A stretch of DNA of 64,000 bases from NCBI RefSeq assembly GCF_018687715.1, contig NC_056762.1, positions 34,646,864-34,710,863 on the forward strand, written 5' to 3'. Made by a program: the position numbers and the translations under genes. Under the pieces are notes generated by a model. It made no database searches. It saw only the letters and a program-made list of their open reading frames with translations, and was not told the origin of the DNA. The first letter of the stretch is position 1. Each line of letters begins with the position of its first letter. Of the stretch, positions 61,086 to 64,000 are shown piece by piece. This DNA is from Carya illinoinensis (taxonomy: Eukaryota > Streptophyta > Magnoliopsida > Fagales > Juglandaceae).

Positions 61086-61185
61086 TGCAAAGTGAGTAAG
61101 CAGAAAGAGATTGCAGAGTAAGAATGCAGATTAATTTCAGAAAAGTGAAGAAGATGAGATGAGAAAGAAGATGAACTGAATAATT

Positions 61186-61194
61186 CTTTTATAG
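61186..61194 (-). promoter_or_regulatory. TATA box of the intact antisense ORF
   Basis: CTATAAAAG on the minus strand, 101 bp upstream of the ATG at 61085. The leader has CTCATCTCATCTTCTTC and ATCTGCATTC words that recur in the leader of the copia antisense ORF. Confidence 0.6.
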
Positions 61195-61252
61195 AGAAAA
61201 TTATGACAAATCACCTCTCGTGAATCATTTCTCTACAAGAGACAAGAGCAAT

Positions 61253-61335
61253 GTAGTATCATAGCTGCGGTGCCTGACAATTACAGAAGAACAAAGTAGT
61301 GTCGTAGCTATGCGGCGCCTGACAACTACAGAAGA
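61253..61335. repeat. Imperfect tandem duplication upstream of the antisense promoter
   Basis: 61253-61290 and 61296-61335 are diverged copies of a unit of about 40 bp containing CCTGACAA(T/C)TACAGAAGA. It lies just upstream of the antisense TATA box, as an enhancer repeat would. Confidence 0.75.
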
Positions 61336-61629
61336 CCTATAAAAATCACGCGGATCAGATTTGTCTGGTCTAAAACAGAGTGCCACCGATTTTGTTAAAA
61401 AGAGAGAGGTTAACGGTTTAATTTTGATGAATTCTTTACTAACTATGGTATTTACAAGAACATTTAAAGTATATCACCTATGCTTTTCTAAAGAAGAGTT
61501 TCGAAAGATTATTTACTTAAAGTTTTAGGTTTGGAGAGTATGTCGTTACAACTTGGCCAACCTTGTGCAAAGAAGTATAATCTAATTGTTGATTAAAGTA
61601 AGAGAGTTAAGGAATGACATAATCTCAAA

Positions 61630-61632
<3 letters not shown>

Positions 61633-61689
<57 letters not shown>
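61633..61689. repeat. (AT)n microsatellite
   Basis: 57 bp of uninterrupted AT repeat inside the element, upstream of the polypurine tract. Confidence 0.95.
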
Positions 61690-61690
<1 letters not shown>

Positions 61691-61779
61691 GGGATAGACA
61701 ATAGGTTGGTAAGCAACACCTCCTCATTAAATTGCTACTTCTTATTTAATTCGATTTCGAGGACGAAATCTTTTTTTTT

Positions 61780-61790
61780 AGGAGGGGAGA
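61780..61790 (+). other. Polypurine tract of the non-autonomous element
   Basis: AGGAGGGGAGA, ending one base before the 3' LTR start. Confidence 0.8.
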
Positions 61791-61791
61791 T

Positions 61792-64000
61792 TGTAACAGC
61801 CCGCTAGAAATTCAATTAAGGAATTTCTATTGACTTTAGGAACCTCGTGAAAACTCTGTAAGTTTACACGAATCGACTAATCGCATAAATTTTAGCCTGT
61901 CAACATAGTTAGTGTTATCACTCACTATGGTGCTAGAAATGCGATTTTAATTATTTGAGATAGTTAAAAGTGTCAGAATACATTATAGTCTACACCACTA
62001 GGCTTAATTAAATATTTAGAATTTTTCAGTACTAAGTTTATTACGTTTATTTTTGGAGTGAATAGTAACCTCGGTAAATGTACTGAGCGCAGTGTTTTCA
62101 AAATCATAGTGTGAAATGTCCAAATTAGGATAGCGATATTTTATTTGGACACTTGGCAAGATCTTAACCACACATAATGAATAGTATTAGATACTTGGCA
62201 CAAAGAGAAACCATTAGATGGAATTGTGAAGGAAATCAAGGTGTGAGATCATGACACCTAAGCAAAATACACATTTGGAAAATATCTTAAGAATAGAGAT
62301 TTAAAATACACATAGAAAGATTTTAGCCACCTTACTCTTCCAAGTCTACTCCACATTTGGAATATATATTGAGCTGATTTTTATAGATATTATTGGATAG
62401 AATATTTTGAGATAATATTTTATAGATATTTTGGGTAGGAGAAAACCACACTCAACTCTCAACTCCAGCCTTATCATCTCCCTTATCTCTTCCATAAGCA
62501 TCTCCAGCCATCACCCACGAACTTATCTTCATTTACACGTTTCTTTAAAAGAATATCAAACATTCTCTCTCGGACAGCTTTTAGGAGTTCTTTTGCATGC
62601 CCATTTCGAAGCTGTTGTAAGTGTTTTATCATAAAGTCTCCTTCATATAAGTTGTTCCTTTTTGAGTCTAGTTTACATGGATATCTTATTTGCCCCATTT
62701 GAAGATCATTTGGTCAGTCAAATATTGTGTAAACTATAAAAAGGTCATTCTGGGAGATAAACTGGAGAATATGTTATAGTTTGGAGTTTTTGACCAAGCT
62801 AATGGATAGATATTGGTCCGAAATTTTTATGGAGTATTGTTAACATGTATATATGACTATTGGTTGAGGATTTTTGCATGATTGAAGGTTTTGATGAAAT
62901 ATTTGCTTAGATTTAGAAACTTAGAAACTGGAAGAAGAAAAACAGTTTCTATTTTGAGAAAGTTTAACTCTTTGGTGGTCTAAACCTATTCTAATGACTT
63001 TGATAATTTTATTGGAGGATCCTAAGCATCTTATATACATGTTATATTATTATTTTGAAGATATTTGATGTTAGTTTCAAAGATATGAAATTTTATACAA
63101 AGAGATATTCAGATAAGCCAAAGTGTGGATGTTCTTGGCTAAATTTATGTTTTGGTTAATTTTTAACCATGTGATCTTGAATTAGAAGCTTATATATGTT
63201 TTAGGACATCTTTTTAAACCATGTGATGGTTTGGTTTGAAGATCACATATTTATAAGTCATAGATCAAAAGGTTGATCAAAACAAGTTAGAAACAAAAAA
63301 TCAATAGAAATAGCATATGAGAATTTCGGCCCTATGGAGTTTTAATAGTTGTGATTAGTTTTAAATTTTTCTAAATTGATATTTGAGTTGAGGATAAAAT
63401 TTACATGAGGCATGTAAATTTTGGTGACTTTTGGAGTTAGTATGCAAAATCCTTAAGTTATGGGTAAAACGGTCATTTTCCTACATGTAGGAAGTAAAAT
63501 GGAAATTTTACTCTTTAAGTTAGTATTTTTCCATATTTCAAATTATTAGTGATTTAGTACTAACTTTAAGAATCACTAATTACAGTTCCTCGTGATCGCG
63601 CTTGAGGTTTTATAAGAAACGCGGAGATCGAGGTAAGTTAGCTTTTAACTTACTAGCAGTTTACTGTGTATGTGTGCTAAGTAAAAGAACTACAATGTAT
63701 GTATGTATGTTATCATATGTGTCATGCCATGTCAAGTTATTATGTAATTGTCTATTATACAGAATTTATTCTGTAATTAATTTTTATCTGTTACATAATA
63801 TATTCTGTTATGTATTACTGTACATTACAAGTACGTCATGCTAAGTATGTCATCTATTACATGTAAGTCAAGTCATGTAATATTCATTGTTGCAAGTATG
63901 TCATGTTAAATATGTTGTCTATTATATGTTATGCCATGTTACGAAATGTTTCTATCTCAAGTTGGTCATGTATTCTAAGTTATGTTCAAGTCACGTTATG
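61792..64000 (+). repeat. 3' LTR of the non-autonomous element (partial)
   Basis: Matches 56100-58308 at a constant offset of 5692 and is cut by the window edge just before its hairpin array would begin. Confidence 0.92.

Larger units (their letters stand above)
56100..64000 (+). mobile_element. Non-autonomous LTR retrotransposon with 3.4-kb LTRs (runs off the right edge)
   Basis: Direct repeats begin at 56100 and 61792 with TGTAACAGCCC and stay aligned at a constant offset of 5692 to the end of the window. I noted about eight differences in 2.2 kb by eye, so the insertion is recent. The internal region is only about 2.3 kb and lacks intact gag or pol. The GAGGACGAAATC word before the polypurine tract and the TGTAAC...GTCACA termini resemble Ty3/gypsy Tekay-type chromoviruses. 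It is best described as a LARD-like derivative mobilised in trans. The host target duplication cannot be tested because the right end is outside the window. Confidence 0.85.

Overview
The window is nuclear DNA of a eudicot plant. Genes are split by GT-AG introns, a plastid fatty-acid synthase enzyme and an auxin response factor are present, and the spaces between them are AT-rich and packed with nested retrotransposons. A woody rosid, possibly of the walnut group (Fagales), is a guess from gene and repeat style and was not tested.

Three host genes are recognisable, all on the minus strand. (1) A cellulose synthase-like G (CslG) glycosyltransferase at 112-5139, whose C-terminal part runs off the left edge. 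(2) A 14-exon class-B auxin response factor (ARF9/11/18 type) at 31168-35186, with a short upstream ORF in its leader. (3) An 8-exon plastid 3-oxoacyl-ACP synthase I (KAS I) at 46627-53048. I rebuilt exon boundaries by hand from splice sites and reading-frame continuity; the ARF and KAS I models both close in frame. Each of these two genes needs one GC-AG intron.

Mobile elements fill most of the rest. Region 7400-28904 is a stack. An old minus-strand LINE (7400-21990) was split by a SIRE/Tork-like Ty1/copia element (10433-18863). Just beyond it lies a plus-strand LINE (22162-28904, 13-bp target duplication), itself split by an Ale-like Ty1/copia element (22625-27306, target duplication AGATG). 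KAS I intron 1 holds another LINE (49336-52165, perfect 12-bp target duplication) with an inverted copy of the same family inside it. Further LINE tails and small foldback elements (MITEs) lie at 3176-3402, 36633-36823, 53624-54382, 54383-54489 and 55923-56086. From 56100 to the right edge is a young, non-autonomous LTR element with 3.4-kb LTRs. Its 5' LTR carries eight copies of a hairpin-forming repeat.

The most striking observation is a small antisense gene. It lies between the coding remnant and the 3' LTR in both the copia element (16584-17010, frameshifted) and the non-autonomous element (60657-61085, intact, 142 codons). The two predicted proteins align over their whole length, and each has a TATA box about 100 bp upstream of its ATG with a related leader. 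Two unrelated LTR retroelements therefore carry the same antisense accessory gene in the same relative place.

The stretch 36824-46626 holds no gene I can support.
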